From Papiliotrema nemorosa (Eukaryota; Basidiomycota; Tremellomycetes; Tremellales; Rhynchogastremaceae): DNA of 64,000 nucleotides. Within the stretch, counting starts at the first letter, position 1, and every line of letters starts with the position of its first letter. A model generated the notes under the pieces. It was not told the DNA's origin and searched no databases. It saw nothing but the letters and a program-made list of their open reading frames with translations. Where the stretch lies: assembly GCA_032158125.1 (NCBI GenBank), contig JASKOT010000025.1, positions 1 to 64,000 on the forward strand. Reading direction: 5' to 3'. Below, piece by piece: positions 63,053-64,000 of the stretch. A program made the position numbers and the translations under genes.

Positions 63053-64000
63053 TCAAGCCGCGACGGGAACCTGCGATGTTGTTGCAGGTGCTACTGGCTC
63101 TGAACGCTTGATGCCTGCCAAGGGGTTTGCCGCAGCGAGATCGACAGGGTGCACACCGTCCTTGTTGATGAGGATACAGTTGAAGTCGAATTTGATCACC
63201 ATTCCTATACGCTCAGTCGATCGCTTTCACAAGCATATATGGATAGACTCACGATTTTGCACCTCGTCAATACACCTCTGTAACAAACCCATACCGGCCT
63301 TTTCATCCATACCCTCAAACCACCACTTGTCCATACAACTCAATGCGACGTACATTCCCGCTCCATGCGCCGCGTAATCGACAACAGCTTTCGTACCGAG
63401 ATAATCGATCCAGTAGAGGTGGGGGATGCTCGTGGTAGTGTCGTATCCGCCCAAAAGGAGGTTGACGGCGTAAGGTGAACGAGATCGGAGAGAGTTGGCG
63501 AGGGTTTTCCTGATCCATGCCGAGGCGGAAGGAGGAAGAAGAGAGTTGTGGTGTCTGGTGGTCAGCTTAAGAACATCGAGGGAGGCCAGGTTGCAAGAGG
63601 GTTTGACAGAAGAAAGCGATTCTCTGAGTGGTAGGTAGAGGCGTCTCCACATTATTCCCCTCTTCTATCCTTGGATGGTTTTGGTCCCTACTTTTGACTC
63701 ACCTAATCTGATATAACCTCAAGTTTCGATCCACGTAATCGGCAAAGTTGTTTGTATCTCCCGGTTCACCGCTGTACGCCATGGCCAGGTGCGGTCCCAG
63801 TGTCTTCAACTTGTTCTCGTCGGATTTCATCTTGATGATCCCCCGACCGGCAGACATGTCCGAGCAGAGAATCACATAGTCTTTGCCTGTATTCATCAGC
63901 CCTCTGTTCAAAGACCAATCTCGGCGCTTGCGGTAGTGGACGATAGGCACCGAGCAGGAAGGGGACCAAGAGGTTGACACGAATGACCAGACTTACCGAC
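63053..64000 (-). CDS. PRE1: 20S proteasome beta4 subunit, 5' end outside window
   Basis: Non-catalytic beta subunit of the 20S core. The last four bases of exon 1 (63997-64000) and its GTAAGT donor are inside; the start codon is beyond the edge. Exon 2 gives GKDYVILCSDMSAGRGIIKM, NKLKTLGPHLAMAYSGEPGD and TNNFADYVDRNLRLYQIR. Next come SRSPYAVNLLLGGYD, YWIDYLGTKAVVDYAAHGAG and LLQRCIDEVQNR, then VIKFDFNCILINKDGVHPVD. The order and motifs match yeast Pre1/human PSMB2. There is no Thr nucleophile, as expected. The C-terminal tail (GIKRSEPVAPATTSQVPVAA) is longer than in yeast. At least three introns. It is convergent with the SGNH gene (139 bp apart). Confidence 0.92.

Overview
The window looks like the left end of a chromosome from a basidiomycete yeast of the Tremellomycetes type (Cryptococcus/Kwoniella-like). 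The first 24 bases are C-rich telomere repeats (AACCCCCT, i.e. TTAGGGGG on the other strand). Nearly all genes carry several short introns, mostly about 35-60 nt, with GTRNGY donors and CTNAC/TGAC-like branch points. Gene families also fit: an ABCC pump, an LAC12-like permease, Zn2Cys6 regulators, a GT47/exostosin protein and an SGNH-type membrane protein. I rebuilt the exon structures by eye from splice sites and protein-family fit. CDS limits are therefore genomic spans, introns included.

The first ~31 kb is an accessory, nutrient-scavenging subtelomere. In order: a Zn2Cys6 regulator cut off by the telomere, a sugar permease (MFS), proline dehydrogenase, an extended SDR epimerase, an AAAP amino-acid transporter, a fructosyl-amino-acid/sarcosine oxidase-type flavoenzyme, a 5-oxoprolinase with a divergent full-length Zn2Cys6 regulator, a divergent pair of class II aldolases (one with its metal site destroyed), an Old Yellow Enzyme, a secreted GH51 arabinofuranosidase and a full ABCC transporter. 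Several of these enzymes lead towards glutamate: proline dehydrogenase, 5-oxoprolinase, and amino acids freed by the oxidase. Others handle plant sugars, so the region reads as a carbon/nitrogen foraging island.

From ~32 kb the content moves towards core and cell-surface genes: a membrane-anchored SDR epimerase fused to a GT47 exostosin, a secreted aspartic protease, a VWA protein with ubiquitin-type motifs, a CaCA exchanger, an ACT-domain protein, a four-TM protein, a dienelactone hydrolase, a UbiA prenyltransferase, a nucleotidyltransferase-like gene broken by a 13-bp tandem triplication, a tandem pair of orphan paralogues, NAD kinase, threonine aldolase, a thioredoxin-reductase-like flavoprotein, GINS subunit PSF2, an SGNH-type membrane protein and proteasome beta4, which runs off the right edge.

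No tRNA, rRNA, CRISPR array or intact transposon was recognised.
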